Shown piece after piece: positions 15,625 through 23,357 of a stretch of DNA of 26,327 bases. The number at the start of each line of letters is the position of its first letter. Positions within the stretch are counted from its first letter, which is position 1. Location: the NCBI GenBank assembly GCA_002311385.1, contig DCAE01000082.1, forward strand, positions 3,384 through 29,710. Direction: 5' to 3'. Source of the DNA: Dehalococcoidia bacterium UBA1141. Lineage in GTDB: Bacteria > Chloroflexota > Dehalococcoidia > Lucifugimonadales > UBA3495. The translations under genes and the position numbers were made by a program. The notes below the pieces were generated by a model, which saw only the letters and a list, made by a program, of their open reading frames with translations, had not been told where the DNA came from and ran no database searches.

Positions 15625-15744
15625 TGATATCGCTCCTTGAAGGTTTTAGCAGAGGCAGTTTTTCGGGCCTGTTTTTCTTCGCGTTGACCACACCGGAATT
15701 TACGTGGAGTGGTTAAACATAGGTATGTTACCTAAAGAGAGGAG

Positions 15745-16302
15745 CTAGATTGGCAGAAGCGGCTCAGAACGGTTCGGTGGCAGATCGGTGTCGAACGTGT
15801 TGATCGCGAAGGACAGCAGTGTATAGTTTCCCATGGTCAGAGTCAGTTCCACAACGCCGGTCTGACCGAACTGCTCCAATGCCGCCTGAAATGCGCCTCG
15901 GCTGACTTTGTGAGTGCGGAAGAATTCTCGTCCCAGATTTACTACGGCCTCTTCGTCCGGCGCAAGACCGGTGAGTTCTCGCTTTTCCCTTAGATCGTCA
16001 ACCAACTTGCTGGGAAGTCCGGCTTCCCTGGCCGAACCGGCGTGGGCATTCCAGATATGCTGGCAGTCCATCTCCCTTGCCGTAACCAGCATGGACAATT
16101 CCTGAATCTTTTTCGGCAATGACGACTCGTTGCGCAGATAGTCATTTAGGGCCGTAGCCAATTTGTGGGCTTGGGGAACGTGAATCATCAGCGACCCTGG
16201 CCCGTAGGCGGGGACTCCCCCAAGCTTCTGGACCATCTCGTCAAAGACCTTTTTTTGACCTTCGGGAACGCTCTCTCTGGTAGCCACCGGCAATCTAGCC
16301 AC
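15745..16302 (-). CDS. Carboxymuconolactone decarboxylase family protein
   Basis: A 185-residue protein of the CMD/AhpD fold, but from the branch with a single Cys. The segment ELSMLVTAREMDCQHIWNAH carries C80, W84 and H87 (CxxxWxxH), not CxxC. It is thus a Cys-only distant relative of the two selenoproteins in this window. Members include 4-carboxymuconolactone decarboxylases and many proteins of unknown function in catabolic clusters. The start is GTG 16300-16302 with AGGAGG about 6 nt upstream. It lies 120 nt upstream of the epoxide hydrolase in the same direction. Confidence 0.88.
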   Translation of the reverse strand: MARLPVATRESVPEGQKKVFDEMVQKLGGVPAYGPGSLMIHVPQAHKLATALNDYLRNESSLPKKIQELSMLVTAREMDCQHIWNAHAGSAREAGLPSKLVDDLREKRELTGLAPDEEAVVNLGREFFRTHKVSRGAFQAALEQFGQTGVVELTLTMGNYTLLSFAINTFDTDLPPNRSEPLLPI

Positions 16303-16483
16303 AATATCCTCCTAAGATGTATGAGTGATATGGGAGCCTGTAATCTGCTCTGGCTCCCGTTAGGCAACGCCATTCCCGCAAGAAGCGTCCCTCGAAAATG
16401 ATGCCTCGGTAAACGGGGCTGGAGATTCCTGCGTGACTGGGGCCTTAAAATTACTCGAACCCATAGTCGTTGTCAATGTGGAC

Positions 16484-17734
16484 TTAGCGCCCAGGTGCGG
16501 GCGTGGGATTCAGAGCCCGCGGCATCAAGATACCCGCCAACAGCAACGTCCAAGCGGCCACCCCGCATACGATGAATCCAGGTGTGAAGCTTCCCCAGAT
16601 GTCCCTTACCGCTCCAACCAGGAGTGGGGAAAGGAACATGCAAAAGCCCGAGACGGTAATGATAAATCCCCAGACGATGCCCACTTTTTCCGGAGTCATT
16701 CCGGGCAGCGCCATAGGCAATGACAAGAGGGTGGGAACGTATAGCCATGAGCCTATGCCCAATACCACTATGGAGGCGTAGATGACAATCAGGTTTCCGG
16801 ATAGAAAGGTCCCTGGCCCAGCCACGACTATCAATATGCCCGGCGCAACAAAGAATATAGGCTTGAGGCCGAAACGAGACGGCAGAATCCCTCCGGCGAG
16901 TACCGCAAACACCCCCACAAAGGGCAAAATTCCGGTGATAAACCCACCACGGGAAAGGGACATATCCCGCACTTCATTGAAGAATGTTGGAAGCCAGCTG
17001 GTTAGAGCAGTGTATTGAAGCAGCACTCCACCGTCGGCGGCCACCAGCAGCAGCACCGCAGGGTGGGAGATAACGGACCAAATCTCTTTTCGTGTGAGCG
17101 AGGTCACGGGAGTAGAAGCAAGGGAGCTGGCTTTGACCACCGGCCGGGCCAGTAAGGTCCAAGTGAAGGCCCCCGCTACTCCTGCCAGCCCGAAAATGCC
17201 CAAGGCCATTGACCATCCCAACCAGTTGGCCAATGGCGCTGCCGTGGAAACAGACAAGGCGATACCCAGACTGAGGGCGGCAGTGTTGAACGCATTCATG
17301 ACCAGAATTTCCCTGGGCTTGAACCACTGCATCATTAGAGGGCCGGTGGCAGTGAGCAAGAATGCCGTTCCCACCCCAAACGCCAACCGTAGCGCCAGCA
17401 GTGAAATAAAATTTGGGGCTAGAGGCGACAGCGCAATAAGGGCCATCAGCCAATAGCCGATGGTGAAGGCCCGTTGGGCACCGATGCGGGAGATTATCAC
17501 TCCCCCAGGTAGTCCGAAAACCGCTGCGAAAAACAAAGCCAAGGTTACCATCAGGCCAGCGGCAGAACGGCTGATGGCATATTCATCAATGATTAGCGGC
17601 AGTACCGGCGAGGCTGAAAAGAGGTTCATTCCCAATGCCAAATGGCAAAGTAGCACAAGCCCACCAATGACGAATCGATATTGATTGGAGTTTTGCTCCG
17701 GATTGTCAGAGGCCTTGTTGGGGAGGGCTTGCAA
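16484..17734 (-). CDS. MFS transporter 2
   Basis: A 416-residue major facilitator with about 12 membrane segments, from FVIGGLVLLCHLALGMNLF to the C-terminal TLLLAGILM. Inside-loop motifs are GGVIISRIGAQRAFTIGYWL in the first half and GGILPSRFGLKPIFFVAPG in the second, in line with CynX/NimT or organic-anion type carriers. The start is TTG 17734 with AAAGGA 6 nt upstream. It heads a minus-strand run: MFS2, CMD-like, epoxide hydrolase, MFS1. It shows little similarity to MFS1 outside the fold, so it is not a local duplicate. Confidence 0.9.
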   Translation of the reverse strand: MQALPNKASDNPEQNSNQYRFVIGGLVLLCHLALGMNLFSASPVLPLIIDEYAISRSAAGLMVTLALFFAAVFGLPGGVIISRIGAQRAFTIGYWLMALIALSPLAPNFISLLALRLAFGVGTAFLLTATGPLMMQWFKPREILVMNAFNTAALSLGIALSVSTAAPLANWLGWSMALGIFGLAGVAGAFTWTLLARPVVKASSLASTPVTSLTRKEIWSVISHPAVLLLVAADGGVLLQYTALTSWLPTFFNEVRDMSLSRGGFITGILPFVGVFAVLAGGILPSRFGLKPIFFVAPGILIVVAGPGTFLSGNLIVIYASIVVLGIGSWLYVPTLLSLPMALPGMTPEKVGIVWGFIITVSGFCMFLSPLLVGAVRDIWGSFTPGFIVCGVAAWTLLLAGILMPRALNPTPAPGR

Positions 17735-18172
17735 AAGGTTCCTTTGGAAGTTTCAGGTTGACTTGCTTATCGCGGGTCTTTGTGGGTGACCTAACACGAC
17801 TGGCGCAGCTAAATAGAACTGGCCTGCCCCCACGGTGGGCCGTTTTGTTAGTGGGTCCAAATCAGCCTGGGGCGCTACAGCACTGTATCACAGCACTTGG
17901 TAATAGCATGGGTATCTGTCGCAAGAATGTTGCGAAACGGCGAAATCGGAAACCCCTTTCTGTTGCTTCCTTTAGAATTTTTGATAATGCCTATCATTCA
18001 TTGATATGTGGTGAATACGACATCAATATGACGAAATTATGCGCAAATGTAGTTAGAATGCTTAATATACAAATCATATTTGTGATATAGACTGGATATA
18101 AGTATTTTATTATTTATGACATATTATTACGTTTATTGATTATATAATGCTGTAATCATTCAGAAACTATGG
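17735..18172. other. Gene-free, AT-rich intergenic stretch
   Basis: No coding region is supported here. From about 18000 to 18200 the sequence is far richer in A+T than the rest of the window and lies directly upstream of a strong promoter, like an UP-element or bent DNA. The only other structure is a short TGATA-5-TATCA inverted repeat at 17982-17996. Confidence 0.6.
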
Positions 18173-18202
18173 TTGACATTGATAATTAAGCATATCTATA
18201 AT
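18173..18202 (+). promoter_or_regulatory. Consensus sigma-70 promoter of the solute-binding protein gene
   Basis: Perfect TTGACA (18173-18178), 18-nt spacer, perfect TATAAT (18197-18202), embedded in AT-rich DNA. The start of transcription should fall near 18209, leaving a leader of about 260 nt. Confidence 0.8.
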
Positions 18203-18208
18203 TCAACT

Positions 18209-18471
18209 TCCACGAATCTTGCCTATCTATGACTTGGATTGGTGTACCGGATTCGGAGTTCCGGCGCCCCGGTCTGATGTTTGCCCTTGTTTTCCGCACA
18301 GAGGTTGCCAGGTTTCCATACGCGGCGTCCATCCTCTGTCGATATATATAAGGAATAAGCGTCACCAATGCTGGAATCGTAGTAACTCGGAGCACTGCGA
18401 TGTACACTCTTCAGAAAAATACGCAGAGTCTTAGTAACTAGACAGATTGATTGGTTAGAAGGAGGGGTCTA
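18209..18471 (+). promoter_or_regulatory. Long structured 5' leader of the solute-binding protein mRNA
   Basis: Between the promoter and ATG 18472 are several possible stems: ACAGAGG (18298-18304) / CCTCTGT (18333-18339), CCGGA / TCCGG around 18247-18264, and a long-range ATTGGTG (18238-18244) / CACCAAT pairing near 18363. No known riboswitch class is recognised. Long leader plus strong promoter suggests post-transcriptional control or mRNA stabilisation of an abundant lipoprotein. Confidence 0.4.
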
Positions 18472-21117
18472 ATGCGAAAATATCTGTTCTCGGCACTCTT
18501 GGGTCTAATAATTCTGGTCATTGCGGCCTGTGGCGGCGATGACAAAGCAGCGGCGCCTGCTGCTGTGGCAACGACCGCCCCAGCGGCACCGGCTGCGACC
18601 AGTGCTCCGGCGGCAAAGGCCCCGGCGGCAAAGGCCCCGGCGACCTCAGCCAATACCTTGGCCGATGCCGCAGCCAAAATGGCCGGTGGACCTGGCTCGT
18701 TCTACATCGGCGACCTGAGCCAGTTGGTTGGCGCAGCCCCTGCGGAAGGCCTGGGGGACGCCGACGACATGGTCAACCTGGCCGGATTAGAGAAGGAACG
18801 TTACCTATTCGATTCCGTGTACTACCGGGCCTTGGTGGAGAAAGCAAACTTTACCAATCCCACGGAAATGGTCTACGACGGCAAGCCCATCGACATGCAG
18901 TTTACCTGCATCAACCGCACCATTGCGACCTGTAAGCTGGTCGAGGCCGTCTTGATCAAGAACGTGAAAGCGCGGACGCAAGGGAAGATTAATCTAGTCG
19001 TCTCCTCCTTCCCCGAGTTGGGTCTGGCCGGACCCGACACGTTGGACCTGGTCGCCGAAGGCACCCTGGCCTTCGCGGAGATATATGCCGGGTACGTAGC
19101 CGGGGATTTGCCCCAGGCTGAGATCACCTTCCTGTACGGGCTTTACCCCAACCACGAAATCGAGTTCCAGGTAAACCAAGCGGTCCAAGGGGACCTGGAA
19201 AAGCTATTCGTCGAACGCACCGGAGGCGGACATGTCATAGGCCGCATGTGGGTTTCCGGCGGCGACCAATTCTTCTTCTGCCGGGACCCGATCAGAAGCC
19301 TGGCCGATTTCAAGGGCAAGAAGACCCGCAGCCACGGCGCCGCCCTATCCGACTGGATTGAGGGCATGGGGGCCGACGCCCAGTTCGTGGCCTTCGCCGA
19401 AGTCTACACCGCCCTAGAGCGGGGCATCTTGGACTGCGGCGTCACAGTCGCCTTCGCAGCCATGGGCCAACGCTGGTACGAGGTCACTGACTACATGGTC
19501 GGACCTCTTCCCAGCCAGCTCATCACCAACATGATCATGAACAAGGACGTTTTTGATAAGCTGCCTCCAGACCTTCAGCAGATAATGGTGGAAGAAGGCG
19601 CCAGGCACGAGCTAGAAGCCATGAGGGTCACCCCCGCATGGAACGAGGTGTGGATCCAAAGAAACATCGACGCTGGCCTGGAGTACATTGAGTTCACCCC
19701 TGAAATGAAGGCCCAAGAGCAGAACGTGGCGGTCATGAAGCACGTGCTACCCGCTTGGATCAACCGGGTAGGCGGGGCAGACTCCGACATCGTAAAGCTC
19801 TTCAATGAGAAGATCGCACCCATAGTCGGGATGAAGATCAACCCCGACGGCTCGACCAGCCCGCTAGGCGAAAAATTTGTATCAGCATCGGCCAAGTTGC
19901 AAGCCTACGCTGACGCCCATGCTGGCGGACCCGGAGCAATTTACATTGGCGACATCAACCAATTGGTTGGACCAACGTCCGATCCGGGCCAAGGCGACCT
20001 TGAAGGGATGGTGCCCCTGGACGCACTACAGAGGCAAACATATATTTACGAGTCCGATTACTACAAAGGCTTGATAAGAAAGGCCAACTTAACCAATCCC
20101 ACCGAATTAGTGTCCACGGACGCAAACATTGAAATTCAGCATGCCTGTATCAACCGGGCGCTGGGACCCTGCCAGTCAATCATCCACTATTTCGCTCCAC
20201 AATTGGAAGCGCGGACGGGTGGTGCTCTGAAAATCATGGTCAGCTCGTTCCCTGAGTTGGGGCTTGCCGGGCCCGACACGTTAGCGCTGGTATCCGACGG
20301 CACGATCGCCATGGCTAACATCTACGGCGGCTATGTTGGCGGGGCTTTGCCCCCCATCGAGATTCAGGTGCTGTGGGGCGTCTACCCAGACCAGAAGTCC
20401 GAGTTCATGGCCACGGCCGCCATCACGCCTGATCTCGAGAACTTAGTGACCGAGGCCACCGGCGGTGGAATCCTGATTAACCACAACTGGTTCTCAGGCA
20501 ACGACCAATACTTCTTTACCATGAAGCCTTTGAATACTCTGGAAGACTTCAAGGGTCTCAAGACCCGGAGCCACGGCGCGGCGCTATCTGACTGGATCGA
20601 GGGCATGGGCGCCCAAGCTCAGTTCGTGGCCTTCGCCGAGGTGTATACGGCTCTGGAGCGAGGAATTCTGGGCGCTGGAGTGACCGGCGCCGACGCTGCA
20701 TTCGGCCAGAGATGGTACGAGGTGACAGACTACATCAACGGACCGTTGATTAGCTTCCCCTCCACCAACAACGTTATCAATGGTAAGGTCTGGGATAAGA
20801 TTCCCGCTGACCTGCAACAGATAATGATTGAGGAAGGGGCCAAGTCTGAGCTGGAAGCCCTGCGAATCGCTTCCATCCAGAACGAGATGGGCCTGCTAAA
20901 CAACACGTTAGCCGGGTTGGAGTTCGTGGAGTTCTCCGATGAGCTAAAGAAGCACAGCTTTGAGGTGGCGGTGATGCAGCATGTGATTCCGGCCTGGGTC
21001 AGAAAGGTCGGTGGGACTGATGCCCCGATGGTCAAGGTATTCAACGAGAAGGTTAGCCCCATCGTTGGCCTTTATATCGAGGACGACGGCTCCGTAACCA
21101 TAACGAAGGCTCGCTAA
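18472..21117 (+). CDS. Lipoprotein with two fused TRAP-type (DctP) solute-binding domains
   Basis: An 881-residue exported lipoprotein. The signal peptide ends in the lipobox VIAAC with lipidated Cys20, followed by an Ala/Pro/Lys linker to about residue 60 and then two copies of a DctP-like domain offset by about 413 residues (GGPG.FYIGD.SQLVG at 72 and GGPGAIYIGDINQLVG at 485). Shared blocks include SSFPELGLAGPDTL, FKG.KTRSHGAALSDWIEGM and QFVAFAEVYTALERGIL; the Arg in KTRS is the usual carboxylate-binding residue of DctP proteins. Normal DctP proteins are about 330-380 residues with one domain. The copies differ over much of their length, so the duplication is old. No DctQ/DctM membrane genes are present. 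ATG 18472 has AGGAGG 6 nt upstream. It probably binds organic acids at the outer face of the membrane. Confidence 0.9.
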   Translation: MRKYLFSALLGLIILVIAACGGDDKAAAPAAVATTAPAAPAATSAPAAKAPAAKAPATSANTLADAAAKMAGGPGSFYIGDLSQLVGAAPAEGLGDADDMVNLAGLEKERYLFDSVYYRALVEKANFTNPTEMVYDGKPIDMQFTCINRTIATCKLVEAVLIKNVKARTQGKINLVVSSFPELGLAGPDTLDLVAEGTLAFAEIYAGYVAGDLPQAEITFLYGLYPNHEIEFQVNQAVQGDLEKLFVERTGGGHVIGRMWVSGGDQFFFCRDPIRSLADFKGKKTRSHGAALSDWIEGMGADAQFVAFAEVYTALERGILDCGVTVAFAAMGQRWYEVTDYMVGPLPSQLITNMIMNKDVFDKLPPDLQQIMVEEGARHELEAMRVTPAWNEVWIQRNIDAGLEYIEFTPEMKAQEQNVAVMKHVLPAWINRVGGADSDIVKLFNEKIAPIVGMKINPDGSTSPLGEKFVSASAKLQAYADAHAGGPGAIYIGDINQLVGPTSDPGQGDLEGMVPLDALQRQTYIYESDYYKGLIRKANLTNPTELVSTDANIEIQHACINRALGPCQSIIHYFAPQLEARTGGALKIMVSSFPELGLAGPDTLALVSDGTIAMANIYGGYVGGALPPIEIQVLWGVYPDQKSEFMATAAITPDLENLVTEATGGGILINHNWFSGNDQYFFTMKPLNTLEDFKGLKTRSHGAALSDWIEGMGAQAQFVAFAEVYTALERGILGAGVTGADAAFGQRWYEVTDYINGPLISFPSTNNVINGKVWDKIPADLQQIMIEEGAKSELEALRIASIQNEMGLLNNTLAGLEFVEFSDELKKHSFEVAVMQHVIPAWVRKVGGTDAPMVKVFNEKVSPIVGLYIEDDGSVTITKAR

Positions 21118-21151
21118 TGGATTGATTCACCGAGGGCTTCAAGGCTCTAAT

Positions 21152-21181
21152 GTCAGGGGTATCTGTAAAAATACCCCTGAC
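21152..21181. repeat. Perfect 11-bp inverted repeat after the solute-binding protein gene
   Basis: GTCAGGGGTAT (21152-21162) / ATACCCCTGAC (21171-21181), loop CTGTAAAA. No T-run follows, so it may be an mRNA-stabilising or processing hairpin ahead of the true terminator at 21242. Confidence 0.7.
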
Positions 21182-21241
21182 TAACGGAACTGAAGATTGC
21201 TCTTGGGGGTACCGATGACCCAGCATCATTCCTTTCCATCT

Positions 21242-21286
21242 AGACCCGCAGGGGGTAGACGCTCCTCCTTCTGCGGGTCTGTTTTT
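21242..21286 (+). terminator. Rho-independent terminator of the solute-binding protein transcript
   Basis: Perfect 10-bp stem AGACCCGCAG (21242-21251) / CTGCGGGTCT (21271-21280) followed by GTTTTTG. Confidence 0.9.
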
Positions 21287-21385
21287 GTCCTCAACGTGGA
21301 TGCTATGCTACCGCCAGCATCCAGCACCTTGATTGCCCTCCCCCTATTGGGATTAATTGCCCAAATCCTGGCTTGAGGAATTAAT

Positions 21386-21622
21386 ATCTGCCGCAGCATC
21401 AAAGTATTACGCAGTCTGATGGGTGAACCGGCGAGAGAGCCAAGCGAGATGGAAATCCGGGAGGCAGCCTTCCAATTCGTTCGGAAAATTAGCGGCTATC
21501 GCAAGCCGTCTCAAGCCAATACGTCGGCCTTTGAATCCGCTATAGTCGAAATTGCTGTGGCTTCCCGGAAGTTGCTCTTATCCCTGAAGCCGGTAAAAGG
21601 CCCAAAAAACCAACCGGCCTAG
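21386..21622 (+). CDS. DUF2277-family small protein with a non-ATG (ATC) start position
   Basis: A 78-residue protein if read from ATC 21386. The family begins MCRxIKxL and has a core EEIRAAxLQFVRKxSGxxKPS.AN; here the frame reads (I)CRSIKVLRS, then EMEIREAAFQFVRKISGYRK and PSQANTSAFESAIVEIAVAS. The conserved Cys-Arg-x-Ile-Lys lies upstream of the first ATG (21419), and GAGG (21375-21378) is 7 nt before the ATC, so translation was designed to start there. Either ATC (or the nearby ATT 21380) is used as a rare start, or the start was mutated and only a truncated form is made from 21419. The family's function is unknown. The C-terminal tail is shorter than usual. Confidence 0.75.
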   Translation: MCRSIKVLRSLMGEPAREPSEMEIREAAFQFVRKISGYRKPSQANTSAFESAIVEIAVASRKLLLSLKPVKGPKNQPA

Positions 21623-21742
21623 TTACCGGCGCTCCGCTCTTAATATCCCACTTGCCAGGTCGGCTTCATTAATCAGGAATCAGGAAATCGTTGAAAAAAT
21701 CCATTCTGAATCAGGTACTTGCGTAAATACTAATAACTATGG

Positions 21743-21889
21743 TATGAATATAGAGAAGCATCAACAGATTTGTTGGAGCTTATTTTTTTGCCCGATAGCT
21801 CATAAAGTTGATTGACGGTAAGTTGATTGACGGTGGTTTGCAACGGTCGTTTGCCATCAGAAGACCCCGGATAATTCCGGGGCTTTTTT
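21743..21889 (+). ncRNA. Candidate small transcript ending in a terminator
   Basis: A possible promoter (TTGCGT 21719-21724, 18-nt spacer, TGG-TATGAA with -10 at 21743-21748) is followed about 120 nt later by a terminator, with no coding region between. The stretch contains a perfect tandem 15-nt repeat AAGTTGATTGACGGT (21805-21819, 21820-21834). It could instead be the trailer of the DUF2277 gene. No known RNA family is recognised. Confidence 0.25.
21865..21889 (+). terminator. Rho-independent terminator
   Basis: Perfect 7-bp stem CCCCGGA (21865-21871) / TCCGGGG (21876-21882), loop TAAT, then CTTTTTT. It ends transcription about 240 nt after the DUF2277 stop and before the P450 pseudogene. 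Confidence 0.9.
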
Positions 21890-22028
21890 GTTCACGGCGC
21901 ATGCGGGACAGGACAAATCGGCAACGTTACCATCCTTGCAACATGGCTCGGCGAAACATGGCTCGGCGGTAGATATACCGACGTACTCCTGCTTTAATCC
22001 CACGGCTTGAGTGTAATATTGGTGTCCG

Positions 22029-23262
22029 ATGTCTGAGCAACCCCAGGTTTCTATATCCAATTCGAACATGAATAGCGAGGAAGTGGTCTCGAACCCTTAC
22101 CCTTTCTACGACCAACTCAGGCGGCAAGACCCGGTGCATTGGAGCGCGTCGGACAACTGTTGGTACATCACCCGTTATGGGGACCTGACCTCGGTAATAC
22201 GAGACGACCGGATTTCCTCGGCTCGATTTCGTGCTATGGCCGCGTCCTTGCCGGAGGATACGCGGCAAAGCCTTGCTGATGTTATCGGTCGAGTATCCTC
22301 TTGGATGCTGTTGTCGGACCCCCCTTCACACCCGTATGCGAGGGCTGCTTAACAAGGCTTTTACTCCCCGCATGATTGATAATTTACGTAATCGGATACA
22401 AACCTTGGTCGATGAAATATTGGAAGGGGTTCAAGGTAAAGGCCTGATGGACATCATGGCTGATCTGGCGATTCCCCTGCCCGGTGTGGTGATTTCCGAT
22501 ATGTTGGGAGTTCCCGAAGAAGACCGCCCCCAGTTTAAGAAATGGTCCGATGTTATTTTTGTAGGACTGACGGAGAGCGATTCCACGGGAACCCAGGCTC
22601 AGCGATTTGCGATTAGCCAGAAGAGCTTCTCTGAACTATCCGACTATTTTAGAGGGGTGGTCGAAAGATTGCGTGGTCATCCTCAGGACAACCTTCTTAG
22701 CGCCGTGGTGGAGGCTGAGGAGGCCGGGGACAAACTCACCCAAGAAGAGTTATTCGCCAACTGCGTGTTGTTGATGTTCACTGGGCAGGAGACCACTACC
22801 AATCTGATCGGCAACGGTACTCTAGCCCTGCTACAAGACCCCAAGCAGATGCAAATGCTCCAAAACGATGGTGAATTAATCGGCTCCACTATGGAAGAAC
22901 TGCTCCGTTTCGACAGTCCAGTCCAGAAATTTGGACGGGTGGCCACAGCCGATATTGAAATCGGCGGCAAGACAATCAAAGCGGGTGAGTTGGTTTTCCT
23001 TTGCTTTGGTTCAGCCAACCGGGACCCGGAGCAGTTCTCGAATCCGGATCAACTGGACATAATGCGCTCCGACAATCGCCACGTCGCTTTTGCTCATGGA
23101 ATACATTACTGCTTGGGCGCTTCATTGGCTCGACTGGAAGGACAAATAACCTTGGGCAGCTTATTAGAGCGAATGCCTGATTTTAGAATGTAAACCGAAG
23201 ATTTGGAGAGGAATCCGAGCGCACTGTCGAGGGGTCTAAAGGCCCTGCCGGTAACTTTTTAA
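22029..23262 (+). pseudogene. Cytochrome P450 with a frameshift and a premature stop
   Basis: The P450 fold is recognisable throughout: NPYPFYDQLRRQDPVHW at the start, LLSDPPSHxRMRGLLNKAFT (helix C region), I-helix MFTGQETTTN, K-helix EELLR, and heme loop FAHGIHYCLGASLAR with the ligand Cys codon at 23110-23112. The frame shifts near 22326-22333: the first frame gives DPPSH and then dies at 22352, while the +1 frame resumes with HTRMRG. This fits loss of two bases in a CA run. A second lesion is the in-frame TAA at 23191-23193: reading past it gives TEDLERNPSALSRGLKALPV and then a TAA at 23260-23262, the expected P450 C-terminus. Intact it would be about 410 residues. Two independent lesions suggest real decay rather than one sequencing error. 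Redox partners are not present. Confidence 0.88.
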
Positions 23263-23357
23263 GCATCCAAAGGCCCGCTAAGGCACGCCTTGTGATAATA
23301 TTCTGCCATACCAATCCGTCATAATAAATCGCAATTTACTGTAAAGAGAGGCTGGAG

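Noticed and set aside
17982..17996. TGATA-5-TATCA inverted repeat as a Fur-like operator
   Set aside because: Too short and only a partial match to known iron-regulator boxes, and more than 150 nt from the promoter.
17758..18090. 110-codon open frame between MFS2 and the solute-binding gene
   Set aside because: No ribosome binding site, no family resemblance, and composition that changes to AT-rich halfway; treated as noise.
18438..18677. Ala-rich open frame opposite the lipoprotein linker
   Set aside because: A mirror of the repetitive Ala/Pro linker codons; no start site or family match.
21950..21978. 14-nt direct repeat AACATGGCTCGGCG upstream of the P450
   Set aside because: Only two copies spaced by 15 nt with no link to a promoter; too little to assign a role.
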